Origin: Astropecten irregularis
Taxonomy: Eukaryota; Echinodermata; Asteroidea; Paxillosida; Astropectinidae
Length of the DNA stretch: 64,000 nucleotides
Direction of reading: 5' to 3'
NCBI GenBank assembly: GCA_963971285.1
Contig: OZ020259.1
Location: 2,356,001 to 2,420,000, forward strand
The notes under the pieces are model-generated. The model searched no databases. It saw nothing but the letters and a program-made list of their open reading frames with translations, and had not been told where the DNA came from. Made by a program: the position numbers and the translations under genes. Below, piece after piece: positions 28,761 through 50,000 of this stretch; position 1 is the stretch's first letter, and every line of letters begins with the position of its first letter.

Positions 28761-29469
28761 GATGTTGCAATTTGACAGAAGATCTGTCCAGAAGATGTTT
28801 TTCAACATTTTGTCCGTCAATGCTAACCAATACCGTTTGTTCATCAACAACAGAAAGATCTAAAGCCAAACAGACTATTATCGACAAAAATACCGACAAC
28901 TGTAGTTGGTTTCACTGCTGCCATGGTTCCCAGCTGTTCTCTGTCACAGTTGCGTGGAGACAGCTACTAGTAACCATAACAAACACAACCTGCCTATAAG
29001 AAAAAAACAACAGGTGACCCGACAGCTCTATCCATCGCAGACTACGGCTCGCATCGGTCCAAACTGCATCTAAACAATTTCCTTAATCAGTCGGGTTCCT
29101 GCTTGAATGATGAGCAGGGTCAACCAGCTGAAAGGTCAAAGGGCAAAGGTCAAATGTGACAAGTCACTGACATATATATAAATATATATATGCCGGCTCA
29201 CTTCGACTTTGGATTCCTATATTTACAAAATTTACAACAATTTGTTGAGCTATTAACCACGCTCTAATGCCTTTTTTGTTTTCAAATATGAATGCATCTA
29301 AATTTCGACTCGTTTATCCACGTAAACACTTACTAGAAAAAAATAACTTATTAAAACGAGTGGTGTACAAAAAGAAGTGCACGAATTCTGCTGCCGGATG
29401 TGGTCTGCATCAGTTAATAAGACACATACTTGTAGAATCCATGTAGCTTAGGGAGGGAACACAAGTCAC

Positions 29470-29960
29470 TTACAGAGGACATCACAATTTGGTATTAAAA
29501 CTGACATGCGGACAGTTTGCAGCATTCAAGAGACGCATAGACCAAGGGTCCCGACTCCACCGTAAGTGGGCAAGATAACTTCCTGCTCCAAACGTGTGGG
29601 ACTCCACCTGCTCAGTGAGGCAAACTCCTTGCAATGTGCTGCATATCCGGGACCGACTAACGCCACGCTTACAGAAGACGATTGACAACAGTGAAGAGAT
29701 GCGGCTACGTCGACAGATGTCCACTTCGAGGTGTGATGCTCCGTAAGCTGGGCTCTTGGCACCTGTATCCTGTATTACACCGGCACGCAAATTCCTGGCA
29801 CTGTACTGCGCTGTACATCCGGGACCAAATGAAGTCACACTTACAGAGGACAACTAACAACAATATGTAGGAAAATGTGGGTATGACACTGACAGATGTC
29901 AACGTCTGCAACAAGATCTGACGCTCGGGTGGTTACGCTCTCCGCACATCCATCACCGGT
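29470..29960. repeat. Degenerate tandem repeat in the PI4KB 3' UTR region
   Basis: 'CACTTACAGAGGACA', 'CGCTTACAGAAGACGATTGA' and 'CACTTACAGAGGACAACTAA' recur at about 29470, 29668 and 29843, with 'CATCCGGGACC' preceding the last two. The period is about 175-200 bp and the copies are diverged. It lies immediately downstream of the PI4KB stop codon, so it is probably transcribed as 3' UTR. Local open frames are not supported as genes. Confidence 0.55.
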
Positions 29961-29971
29961 ATCCTGCCTTC

Positions 29972-38804
<8,833 letters not shown>

Positions 38805-39944
38805 CTGATGGGACAATCTCGGCCTGCGCTTTAGGCACAACAGGTGTTACCTTCTCATCCACCAGCATATACCCATGGTGGAGTCCATTTTACAAGTTAA
38901 CTGTTGGCCAAAATTAGAATAAAAAATTACGTCATAAATACAACAAACTTTTTTCTTTCTTTTTTTTAGGTCATTCACTTCACTCATGAGCAAAGAATTA
39001 AGAACGATTTAGTAATTTTCCTGAAAATTAGTTTTAAGTAAATTAGTTTTGGACGCGTATGGCACATTCCTTTTTAAAAATATTCCGGACTTTGGACATT
39101 TTGGACTTGATGCCTGATAAATCTTATTCAGTAGGTGATAACATTGTACAGGACTTGAGAAATACAGTTGGTATGTACAGGCACAATGACGTTTATTATC
39201 TGTCATGGGGTACATTTTGGGGTCTCATGTCTTATAATAGCACTGTACACGTGTACATGTGTAGTAAGTAATGTGTACATGTTAAATGCTTAGGTCTACA
39301 TGTACAATATCCTGATATTTACTAGAACTTGTACAAGTACGGTACATCATGTGGCATTACCAATATGCACACTAGTGTTCATGTACAATGTAGGCCCTAT
39401 ACATCCACCATTTTCTTTAATATGACTTCACACATGTATGACTAAATCCTAGGGTGGGGCAAACTTTGCATCCCAACACACCCACAAATACTGCACACAT
39501 GGCAGCCACATGTATCCTAGAAGTGTTTCAATTACAACCGTTACTCACTGCAATAAAAGTATGTACTCAAAGTGTTAATTGAGAATCTTTATCAAGAGAT
39601 TAAATCCTGTACATGTATATACCCTTTGAACCCTAAGTATGATTTTCATAATGATACAAATACAATGTACTCACAATGCACTCTTTTTGAGAAAAATCCT
39701 GTTAGGATCAAAACGCTTCAGGCCCTCCTAACTTTAAGCAAGTAAAAAAAAATTAAAAAATTAAGTAAACTTTACAAATTTATTGATAATTGACAATAAA
39801 AATCTTGAAGAACATCTATTAGACGTAAATTGCAGAATTAGGGAATTTGGATGTTGTGTACATACTTTATACATCTGGCCTGTACAGGTATCATAAAGAA
39901 ATTCTTTCTATTTCTAATGTATACTGTACTGTACATGTACATGT
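38805..39944. other. PI4KB 5' flank or first intron, nothing coding
   Basis: AT-rich DNA with many TGTACATG-type motifs. An RPT-1 end remnant lies at about 39700-39740 ('TCCTGTTAGGATCAAAACGC'). Short open frames have no support. Confidence 0.45.
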
Positions 39945-40275
39945 ACATAGGTGGCAAGTGCGTTAGGCACTCGCCTCTCACCAATGTGGCCCGGGTTCGA
40001 ATCCGGCCTGGGTCATATGTGAGTAGAGTTGTGCGTTGGTTCTCTCCTATGCTACGAGGGTTTTTCTCCAGGTGATCCGGTTTTCCTCCCTCCACAAAAA
40101 TCAAACACTTTCGATCTCAGGCTGTGCTCCGTGATCATATATGAGTTGATGTGGCTGGCAGCCAAGGGCGCCCATGAAGGCCTGCTACTCGGTCACGTGT
40201 AGCACCATCCTTCATAATTCAGCACCCCAGCTGCCAATAAGGATGATTAGCCTCCCAAATTATTATTATTATTAT
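39945..40275 (+). mobile_element. SINE family B, full-length copy
   Basis: The tRNA-like head has box B 'CCGGGTTCGAATCCGGCC' preceded by 'GTTAGGCACTCGCCTCTCAC'. The body includes 'TTTTCCTCCCTCCACAAAAA' and 'CAGCACCCCAGCTGCCAATA', with an (ATT)n tail at 40255-40275. Truncated reverse copies are at 22455-22640 and 48880-49105. Confidence 0.8.
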
Positions 40276-40894
40276 ATCATCATACATATCCCATACATGT
40301 AGTGTTAATATATAGTATCTGTCATCGACCAATGATTAGTTTCTTATCACCAGCTATGGCCTAAGTACAGGGGGTAATAACAGGCCCATAGATACAGCAC
40401 TCAAGTTCAAGTTAGGGTCAACTCAAAATAAACCTCAACCACAGAGAAACAAAATTAAAACCTTATCACATGCTGATCAAGGTCAGCATAGTTTACATAT
40501 CAACACAATGCTGACACCCCAGACACCCTGGAATTTTGTATCCTTCCAATTTTTTATTGATTGTTGAGGCCAGCAAGGGCATAAAGGAAAATACCATCAC
40601 ACTACATGTACATTGTACAATATACTGTATGTGAATGTGCACAGGGATACGATTGACCAATTGATGATAAAAAAGAAATCTGTAGGGGGCATAACAAATC
40701 TGAACTCTGAAAATACTTTTGTACATAGCCTGAGAGGAAAAAACAAATCTGAAATCCAAAAGTCTAAAATCAGATTTTAATCTGTGAACTCTGACTGTAC
40801 AGGATTAGTTAGTGGGGTTCTCCAAAAACAAACACACACAGATTTTAATAAAAGTTTTGATATAAGTAATTAATCAAATGTACTGCAGACTGCT

Positions 40895-41530
40895 CATGTA
40901 CATGCAGGTGTACTCATGTATGCAGGTGTACATGTATGTGCACAATACGTACATAAATGTTCATAATTATGTGCATCGGTTGGCGGAAACACCATGTAAG
41001 AATCGTTCATACTTTCGCACTTCTATTTCGTTTAAACTTCTCGTAAGGTCTCAACGTTTCAACTAGCCTGCTCTAGTCTTCATCAGGAGACTTAAATTGT
41101 GTTTCCGCAAACCAATCTACATATCAATAGTCACCATGCAAAGTCTCAAATCTTTCTTACATAAAGGCCTATATGTGCATATGTACAAGTATGTACTGTA
41201 CATGTACAGTGCTGTAGTCTGTCTACTGTGGACCCAGGAACTAACAGATACCGACTACCGTGCTATTTGGCCAGGGTTGTCCCAATGTAAGCCAATATTT
41301 ACCATCTGCACCAGGAAGTGCTGCATGGATTTTTGTCACTTCACCTCAAAATAACAAAACGGCCGTGTCATGAGGTATTGATTGTTTAAAAATAGAATGT
41401 TACCACAAAACAATTCTTGCCCGTGAATTACATGTAGGGGCTTACATGTACAGATGTATGGTATACACTATACACAGTGTACCGGTACATGATGTAAAAT
41501 TACATGTATCGTAATGTATTCATGTACATG
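40895..41530. repeat. TGTACATG-rich tract containing a second repeat F copy
   Basis: Many short palindromic TGTACA/CATGTACATG units, a base composition feature seen on a smaller scale elsewhere in the window. Within it, 40982-41150 is a copy of repeat F ('GCGGAAACACCATGTAAG', 'CTAGTCTTCATCAGGAGAC'). Confidence 0.6.
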
Positions 41531-41559
41531 TACCTTGCATTTCCTTATTCCCCACCACG

Positions 41560-41612
41560 CCCCCCCCCCCCCCCCCAAAAAAAAAATAAATAAATAAATA
41601 AACAAATAAAGA
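41560..41612. repeat. Poly(C) run followed by poly(A)/(AAAT)n
   Basis: Seventeen C in a row (41560-41576), then A-rich sequence and AAAT repeats. The exact length is prone to sequencing error. Confidence 0.85.
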
Positions 41613-42649
41613 GGGGATACAATGTATAGGCCTACATGTTCATTATAATTTCAAACATCTTTCAAACCACAGATTTTGAGTATTAAAGTTTTCTGTGTTG
41701 AAACAAATGTTTGTTTTTCAACAATAAAATTCCATCCATGAACAATCGCACAAATATAAGATATTTTGTCAATTCAACGAAATTTGTGAATAACTGTCAA
41801 TAAAAAAAAAATCTCTTAAGTACCATGTGTAATGTACTTTTCTTGTTCTTATCCAATCAATGCTGGAACTTTGGAGGGCAAGTCAAAAGTTTGCAGAAGG
41901 CCAACTTGATTTGTTTTGTTTTTAATCTTTTTATCAAACAAGATAGAAAAATTTGTCCTACAATCAGCTTGGTCATTAAAAGGGACCTTTAATCTTCAAT
42001 TCTGTGACCTTGCATTTTAATCATTTGTGAGCTTTATCAAGAAGTTTTGCAATTTTGGGGGTTTAAATTAATTGTCGGCCTTTGGTTAAGGTCTTGGTAC
42101 TGTAGGTCTAGAATCAAAATGAAAGGACGCGAAGTCAGCTTTGCGATCTTTTGATCAACTGAAATACAGAGAATTTACATCAATGGTCTTTGGATTGACA
42201 AAAGGGAGACTACCAAGACTCTTACGTCATCACCCATGGGTCACACTGCCTACTCATTGGGAGGCCGTCCATTCACTGTTCACCTTGAGAGTACTTGGAA
42301 CAGGTGAATGGGTTATTAGGGTCTGTATTCATTATTGAAGTCATCAAAGCACTAGCCACTTTCCACCCACACACCCACACATAGCTTAGGTAATAGGTTA
42401 CAGTGTGATTTAACTGCACTGAATTGTAATGGACACCCAATGAATTCACCATTAAAAACTGGGACTGTAAAGTCTAGTCGTATTGTGGTTGTAATGACTT
42501 TACAGGAATAAAATTATCCACGTACACAATTACACATAGGTACAGGACATGACCTAATATAAAAGTAGTCACATGAGCAAGTACTACTACTAGTCATGGT
42601 GGTGAGTAGGTGTAAGGCCTACCATTCATGTACATGATATCATGTAATA
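41613..42649. other. Non-coding, nothing recognised
   Basis: AT-rich DNA that probably belongs to the PI4KB 5' intron. The open frame 42141-42338 has no recognisable product. Confidence 0.4.
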
Positions 42650-43020
42650 ATAATAATAACCAGCATATGAAACGCTCTTTTGGGTAACTAAATCACAGCG
42701 CTTACAATTATTATTATCCCTTGTCATCAAGCCCCATGAACATTTCTGAAACAATCTCAGCTCCCTGGGGAGAATACAGCCCCCCTTGCAAAGCACCCAA
42801 GGGCTTATCAAACACACACACATCCATCTCTACCCTCACACTCACAGGTACCCAATACTACCCATTTACTCCTGGGTGAAGAGAAACAATATGTGATAAA
42901 GCGTCTTGCCCAAGGACTCAAGCACAACTGCCCATGGCTGGATTCGAACCCACAATCTGTAGATTGACACAAGATTTTGAGATTGACACGCCAGACCTCT
43001 AGGCCACAGCACCCTACCCC
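42650..43020 (-). mobile_element. SINE family C, reverse copy
   Basis: Mirrors 15630-15960: 'GGCTGGATTCGAACCCACAA' (box B complement), 'TTACTCCTGGGTGAAGAGAA', 'CTCCCTGGGGAGAATACAGC', with a TAA-repeat side at 42640-42660. Confidence 0.8.
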
Positions 43021-43107
43021 ACATGGCACACATGGAGGGCCTAATTCAAGTTGCATGCAACAGTTGCAACGACAGTGATTCACACATCATAAATAATCAT
43101 TATTTTT

Positions 43108-43290
43108 AGGCAGTGTATATTTTGCTGGCACCGGCAATCTTCCTACAAAGTACAAACACTATTTTGCCTTTCCTGTTAGCTAATTTGCAGTACTAGAACA
43201 TACCTCCGGCAAAATAACCTTTAGAGAAAGAAGGCCGGCATGGCCAACGAGAAGAATGCATGACGGTGCCGGCAAAATATACACTTCCTT
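43108..43290. mobile_element. MITE-5 copy
   Basis: Inverted ends: 'GTGTATATTTTGCTGGCACC' at the left and 'GGTGCCGGCAAAATATACAC' at the right. A second copy is at 53338-53535. Confidence 0.8.
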
Positions 43291-43719
43291 ATTTTTAAAT
43301 TTCAATACAGAAAGTGTCAAAGACAGAAAGTCATATGTTGAAAATGAAAACAAAACAAACAATAGTTGACTTCCTATTTTCAAAACCAATTGCTGCAGAT
43401 GACCTCCATTTGCTGGTTTGTACAGACTTTTAAGTCAAACTAAGGAATTGACATGTTCAAGTAATTTTAAATTTAGGCCCTAAGCTAATCTTTATTTTAA
43501 AGATTTTTTTTGACAAACACAAAAACAAACAGACAAAATTGAAATTGAATACATTTTAATTTTACAGTTACACAGCTCCTGCTTCAAGTATTCCACCTTT
43601 TTTGTGTAAATGCTGCTGAAAACAATGTTAAAAGATCTCCTGTGAAGGACATTCCCTGTTGTCTACGATAACAACTTAGGAATTAAGAAGCTAATCAGTA
43701 TTTTCAATTTTCCTTTTCA

Positions 43720-44040
43720 GCACCGATCACGCACGCCAAGCGTGTTGACGATTTCGTCGCTCTGAATATAAATAAGGTCAACAAACTTTCCAATTTCAAG
43801 GGGGTGGCCCGAAAAAGTCGTCATAAAAATCACAAATTCCACCTCTTGAAAACGTCTGCAAATGAAACGAACAATACTGGTTGTATCTGCATGAATCCAC
43901 CCACCTTTACAAACGGCAAACAGACTTCATATTTAGGACTTCAACGTGAAATTTACGCTCCTTTTTGGTCCATCGTTGACGTACGTTCCGTCTGCATTGC
44001 TACACATTTTGGGGACGGGCTGCCACAGCAATGACGTCAT
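43720..44040 (-). promoter_or_regulatory. CpG-dense patch, candidate PI4KB promoter
   Basis: About 20 CpGs in 320 bp, within AT-rich DNA that has few. A perfect palindromic CRE/ATF site, TGACGTCA, lies at 44032-44039. It is about 5 kb upstream of the first PI4KB ATG, which is itself preceded by an acceptor-like CAG, so a non-coding first exon here is plausible. A + strand open frame of about 105 codons after an acceptor-like TTTTCAG (43720) is an alternative reading, but I recognise no protein. Confidence 0.3.
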
Positions 44041-45669
44041 GCGAAACGAATAAATTATTAAATTATTACAAACAAATTAAAATAATAAAATAAAACCCAT
44101 TCACTAATTGAGATAAATATAAATATTTTTACGTCTTAAATTATATTTTACTATAAAAAATAAATATTTAATATATTTTTCACAGTTAATTATGTTATCT
44201 TAATTGGTAATTCTTTGTCAGGTTTCTTCAGGTCATATGCAAATGAGTGATTCACAGGATTTTATTGTAAACACGGTAACGTGGGAGGCGGGGTTGCTAC
44301 TGTTTTTCTGTCTTTACTACAGAAGTCATTGCGAAATCGTAGGATTTTAATAGGAAAACCTACGATTTTGTACAGTAATTGTTTGGGTTGTGATTGTGAA
44401 AATCACTGCTGTGATGCAAAGTGGTTGCAGGGTTGGGATTTAGTTGAAAAATTGAGAAAATCAGGGAGTAAGTTTGTTTGAACGTTCAGTTGAAATGAAA
44501 ACTGTGGAGTGTTTGCTGATAGTGTATGAATTCATGACTGTCTCAGGCTGTGAATATGTTCAACTTTTAACTTCGGGCAAGAGTTTAATAACTAACTGTA
44601 CTCTAAAATCATGGATGAAAGAATTTAAATTTAAGTCAAAAACATGTTTATTGCTTTTCAAAACAATTAGTGGACGAATTTGTTGATTGGCTAAATTTTT
44701 TCTTTATAAAGAAGCTAACTTAAAATTGATTTTTTTAATTAATTTATTAATTTATTTATTATTGACGTATTTGTTTTTTCTTTTTGATTGATTGAGTGAT
44801 TGATTGTATTTATGTTTCAAATTGTCTTTATTTATTCATTGATTTACATGTATTCCTAATTTATTTTTCCTGGGCAGGGTGATTTTAGGGTACACTGTTC
44901 TTAACAACAACGAGCATCACTGCTGAAAAGAAATTTAAGTAACAATTTCCAAGTCCCTTGTAGAATCCACGTCAGCCTCAAATAATCCAACTCAAAACTT
45001 TGTATGTAAATTGGATAGTCTGGTGCCATGATGCAGAGCTACATCATGTATACCCCTAGTAGAATTTTGTTCTCATATTACATGTATGTGGAATTTGTGA
45101 CACGTTGCTGCATCCAGTAATTTTCACTGATGCTCAGAAGTCACCATGCAGTGCTGAAAATCTAATTCTGTATAATCACAACTACTGCAATACTCAGGGT
45201 ATTCATTCCGTAGGGCAAAGGATTGACTACAATCAATGCCCATTACTGCTACACAAAGAGCGCTGATACATCAATAATGAAACAGCTGACAAAATATCCG
45301 GTTTATCCGGCAGGGACAAAAAACAACAACAAGTACGGCTTATCTTTCATCAAACTCTAGTTTTAATACACAATCTCATCTGTTTGTTTACATATAATCA
45401 TGTTCCATATCAGAGCAATCAATTCCATGGCCATAAAAACGAGAATTTATTTCATATGGATGCATGAGTTAGGAAGAAAACAGCTTTTCAAGCATCATAA
45501 TTTTTTATGATTTGGTAAATAAATTCCCTTGCCCCGTGGCTGAGGGTGAAAATTTTATTTACCTGAACAATTTATGTTTTGTCTGAAGTTACTTAACACA
45601 AGTACCAAGCTACATCATTATTAAATTTCTGCCTCATCCAATGTTAGTCTTGTATTAGATGAGGACACA
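44041..45669. other. Intergenic, nothing recognised
   Basis: AT-rich sequence with T-rich and ATTTATT runs between 44700 and 44870. Short open frames (44281-44481, 44474-44686) show no family resemblance. Confidence 0.45.
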
Positions 45670-46020
45670 GCTGCATCAATGTTTTAACTTCACCTTGGTG
45701 ACCCATAGAAAACCATGGTAGTCCATGACTTCCCTTAGTAACTTAAGTATCCCATGGTAATCCATGGTAACCATGATGGCAACACTAACAAAATAGGAGC
45801 CCATTGTAACCCATGGCTTCCCATGGCAACCCTGCATCCCCTTGGCATTCCGGTGTCGCATGGTATTCCTTGGCAACCCATGGCAACCCTTAACTTCCCA
45901 AGGTATAAAAACCCTGCATCCCAATGGCAGCCTTGTATCACATGACATTCCTTGGCAACCTATGGTAGCCAATGACATCAGCTGGCCACATCATCCCATG
46001 TATCCCATAGCGACCAATCG
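45670..46020. repeat. Degenerate CCATGG(T/C)AACC minisatellite
   Basis: Units around CCCATGGTAACC or CCATGGCAACCC recur every 10-20 bp with much drift, separated by 'CTGCATCCC'-type pieces. CCATGG is palindromic, so both strands look alike. The overlapping open frames on both strands are by-products. Confidence 0.75.
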
Positions 46021-47045
46021 TGACAATACCTAATTCAATCTATGCATAGCCTACTGGGAATTGGTTTCAGGATAATGTAGCCTATTCCACAGTCTAATTT
46101 GCTCACTTTTCAGCAATCAACAGTTCACAAAAATCAAATACCGACAATCTAACATCAGTACCAAACAAACTCTTGCATAGAATGCACAATGTACCACAGA
46201 CCCATGCTTAACTGGTTCTGCAGACGTCCCACTTTATAATTTATACACACGTAAAACAAAATTCTTACAAATTGCCAAGACTCCAATTTTTGGAAGATGA
46301 GTAGAAATTTTTTTAAAGCCACAAAAAAAAAAACAGTCTGCATGTGAGTATATATCCAAAATCTACAAAATACAGATTGCCGCTAAATAAAGACATAATT
46401 TTTATACTCAAAAGTCAAAAACCTTTGGACATGGTGGGGGGAAACGCAATGTTACTTCACAAATGAGACTCGATGCCATCAAACGAAAATAAATTATTCC
46501 CTAGAAAATAAAATGCACATAAAAATTGTTGAAAAAAAATTATAATGTCAAATAAGTAGTCATTTATCACTGTTGTGCACTTAGTAATATTTATTCATTT
46601 GGAGAATTATCTACATACAGAAATGGTGGTCTGGTCCAAAAAAACTCACACAAGACCAGTAGACTACAGAGTCCCTTTTTAGCCGAATTTGGAAGGTTCC
46701 GCGCTGAAATAGGCAGGTCTAAGCCTATAAGGGTTAAAAAATAAGGCCCTTAGAAAACGAAATCCCTCACAAATTTCAACATCCACCTGTTTCTGGTCAT
46801 GGCGACTTTTATTAAAACAATTATGCATACCTCCATACAGACACGCAAACATCGTCACCTTCAAAATAGGAACTTTTTTTTCATTCGTTATTGGAACGGG
46901 AAACTGATATGAGTTGAAAACACAATCTCGGGTATGAATTGTTTCGAAAACCCCTCGTCAACTCACCAGACAAACGTAACACCTTGTTTTTATCTAAAAC
47001 TCTCTATAAAGGATACAATTTGTTACAATAGCTACGGAAACCCCC
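46021..47045. other. DLAT 3' UTR and intergenic DNA
   Basis: No gene recognised. TTTATT at 46808-46813 (AATAAA on the minus strand, about 235 bp after the DLAT stop) is a candidate DLAT poly(A) signal, and others lie near 46590. Confidence 0.35.
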
Positions 47046-50000
47046 TCAGAGAAGCATCGTGTGGGGTTTTTCTAGTAGAATCTTAAATTTCTGCAGCCAC
47101 TGGGCGCCGACTGCTCCGTCTACTACCCTGTGATCACAGGTTAGTGTAACGTTCATCATGGTCGTTGCTCTGTACCTGTGCAACCAAAATGACAAAACAA
47201 ATATCAAATGCAAGATCAGAAATTTGTACATGATTCCAGAATGGATCGTTCCAGCTTACCCTTAAAGGCAATATCATACTTCGGTTTTTGTCAAAGAAAT
47301 ACAGATTCATGGGCAGAAATAAATAATTGAAAATTTCAATCCCATACGGTGCCCACTTTTTTAGAAAACAGTAAAAAATGGCCACAGTATTTCTTAAGTC
47401 TTTTCTCTTTTATTTTTGACCTTTAAAAGATCAAAAATAATTTGGGTCACTGGTTTTTACTCTTTTTTGGATAAATACAGCATTTCAGGCAGAAAAATTG
47501 TAACGGTATGTTTCTACCATCTCCATCTGTATACCCTGTAAGTTATAGGTAAATCTGTGAACATTTCTGTTTCGGTATGCAACCAAAGTATGATACTACC
47601 TTTAAAGCTCCGCCCACCTTAGCAACGCCACATATTTAACATGTGACCGAGTTTGACCGAGGAAATGAACGACGTGTCCTCCCATTTGTCAATGCCCTCA
47701 GTTTGATTGACAGGCCGGAAAGGTCCATTGAGATGACGATGGCACAGAACAATCTTTAAAAAAATGGAAAAGTAACTGACTCCACGGATGACTCACCCTT
47801 GTTCCGAATCAAAGTCCGGCACCATGACATGCTGCAGGGCCCCGACGGACACGGCACAGGACTGGGCCGGGTGGATGACCGATGCAAATTGCTTGACTCC
47901 TAGATGGCTGAGGTCGGAAACTGTAATAGTGCCCGCCTGTTGGACACAGAAAGGAGAGGGGTTCTTAGAAATCAGCGTCCTATTCTCGTCTTGCACTAAA
48001 TTGAATAACCAGTAGGGAAACTGACTGGAAGACATTGCTTGGAGTTAGGAGGGCCTGACATTTCAATTCTATAGCAGGGTCTTTCTCTTACAAATGTATT
48101 ACTTGTATCGTTGTGGATGAAATTTAAATCATTGAAAGGTGAACAAAAGGGAAATTTGGTTGTTAATCCTGTTTATTAAAACAGAAATTTCATGGTTAGC
48201 ACATTTTTGTGCTAAGCAGGGCCATGAAATTGGCCCCTGATTGCCTCCTGTTTATAAATTACGTACTTATTGGAGTTACACTTACTTGGTATTCCTGGGG
48301 GTGAAGGGCGCCCTCAACGGCCCTCTGCGCCAGCTCCTTGGCCTCGACGTTAATAGCACTGATCCCCTGTCATTTCAAAAAGATGAGTTAATAATAAGCC
48401 TTTGTTCTAAACATGCCTTTTGTAAGTAAGTGGGAGCAAATATGCATGTACCGATAGCAATAGGGAATACTTCGTACTGTGAGCTTGTGTTTAGCGAACG
48501 AACATGGCAGGATTTACAGATATTGTCTATTAATAGTCGTTAATAGTCGTGGTCGTTCCTTTGTACACAAAAAGTGGGAGCCAAGGATGATGTTCGGTAC
48601 AGCCAAATGTTCGGAACAGTGGTGTGCGTTATACAGGCGTTCCAATGTACAAAATGCATACACAGCCTCAAAAAGAGTAAAATATCGATCCATCAGCACG
48701 TTTCCATTTGCTTTCTGACGAATTGCGACGTCGACAGTGAATTTTGATAATAATCTAGACATGCTTCTGATGAAGTCTGGCATGCAATGCACCAATGTTT
48801 GAAGCCGGCAACTAGCATGTGGGGTGTGGCACTGGAAGATGGTCACATACTCCAAACTTCCTACTCGTGCGGTACTATAATAATGATAATTTTGGAGGCT
48901 AATCATCCTTACTCGCAGCTGGGGTGCTGAATTGTGAAGGATACGGCTACAACGTGATCGAGTTGATGGCAGCGCCCTTAGCTGCCAGCCACATCAACCC
49001 ATATATGATCACGGAGCACAGCCTGAGATCGAAAGTGTTTGATTTTTGTGGAGGGAGGAAAACCAGAGAACCCGGGGAAAAATCCTCGTAACATAGAAAA
49101 GAACCATCAAAGGTTGGTACAAAGGGCTTTCTACTGGATCGGTCTTTCAGAGAGCCAAGTTCTGCCTGAATAGCAGTGTCTAGACTTGATCCCCCTCCCG
49201 TCTCAAGAAGACCCACCTTCCCATCGGCATTAAAGATGACCGGTGTCATCATTCCACTGTCCGTCTGGACCGCAACGTTGACGTCCACATGATGGAACCT
49301 GAGGCAAAAAGTGACAAAAAATACCCCCAAATCGCTGAAAACAGGAACTTGAATTCACAAAACTTTACAATTCATGTTTGTAGGTAATTTCAGACTTAAA
49401 GCTATGCATGGTATTTGTGACCTTAGAAGCTCTCTAGTGAAACTGACCACTGGTCACTCTATCATACTCACTGTCTGATTCTGTCCTCCATCCAGGCTGA
49501 GTTTGCTTCCGGCACCTTCAGGCTAGCCAGTGCCGTCGCCTTGACCACAAAGTCATTAACGGTCAGCTCGATGCCGTCCTCCGATATGGTCTGGTTCAGG
49601 TCATCCTTTAACCTGGATTAAAGAGCAGATAAAGCCAATTAAGAACCTGAGATTATCTGGGACTATAAAAGGCTTCTGACATTCAGGCCATGTGGCGGGT
49701 TTGACTGTGATGTTAAGAAGGCTATTAAGAGTATGAGGCTGTATTTTCCTTTACCTTGCACCCCAAGGGTCACTGGTTCTAATCCCACCAAGGGAACTGT
49801 GTGCATTTGGTAGTTGATAGTTGGTCTAGACCTAATCACTACATTCCATCATCCCTAACTCCATGGCCATTTCAACCAGGAAACCTTCTCAAATAAACCA
49901 AACCAAGGGCCTTTCTCAAGGCTCAGCTCCGGTTCCGGCTCTGGCTTTGGCTCCATTTCATGAATACATTCTAAAATAACAGTTCGGAAGTAGATTCTCT

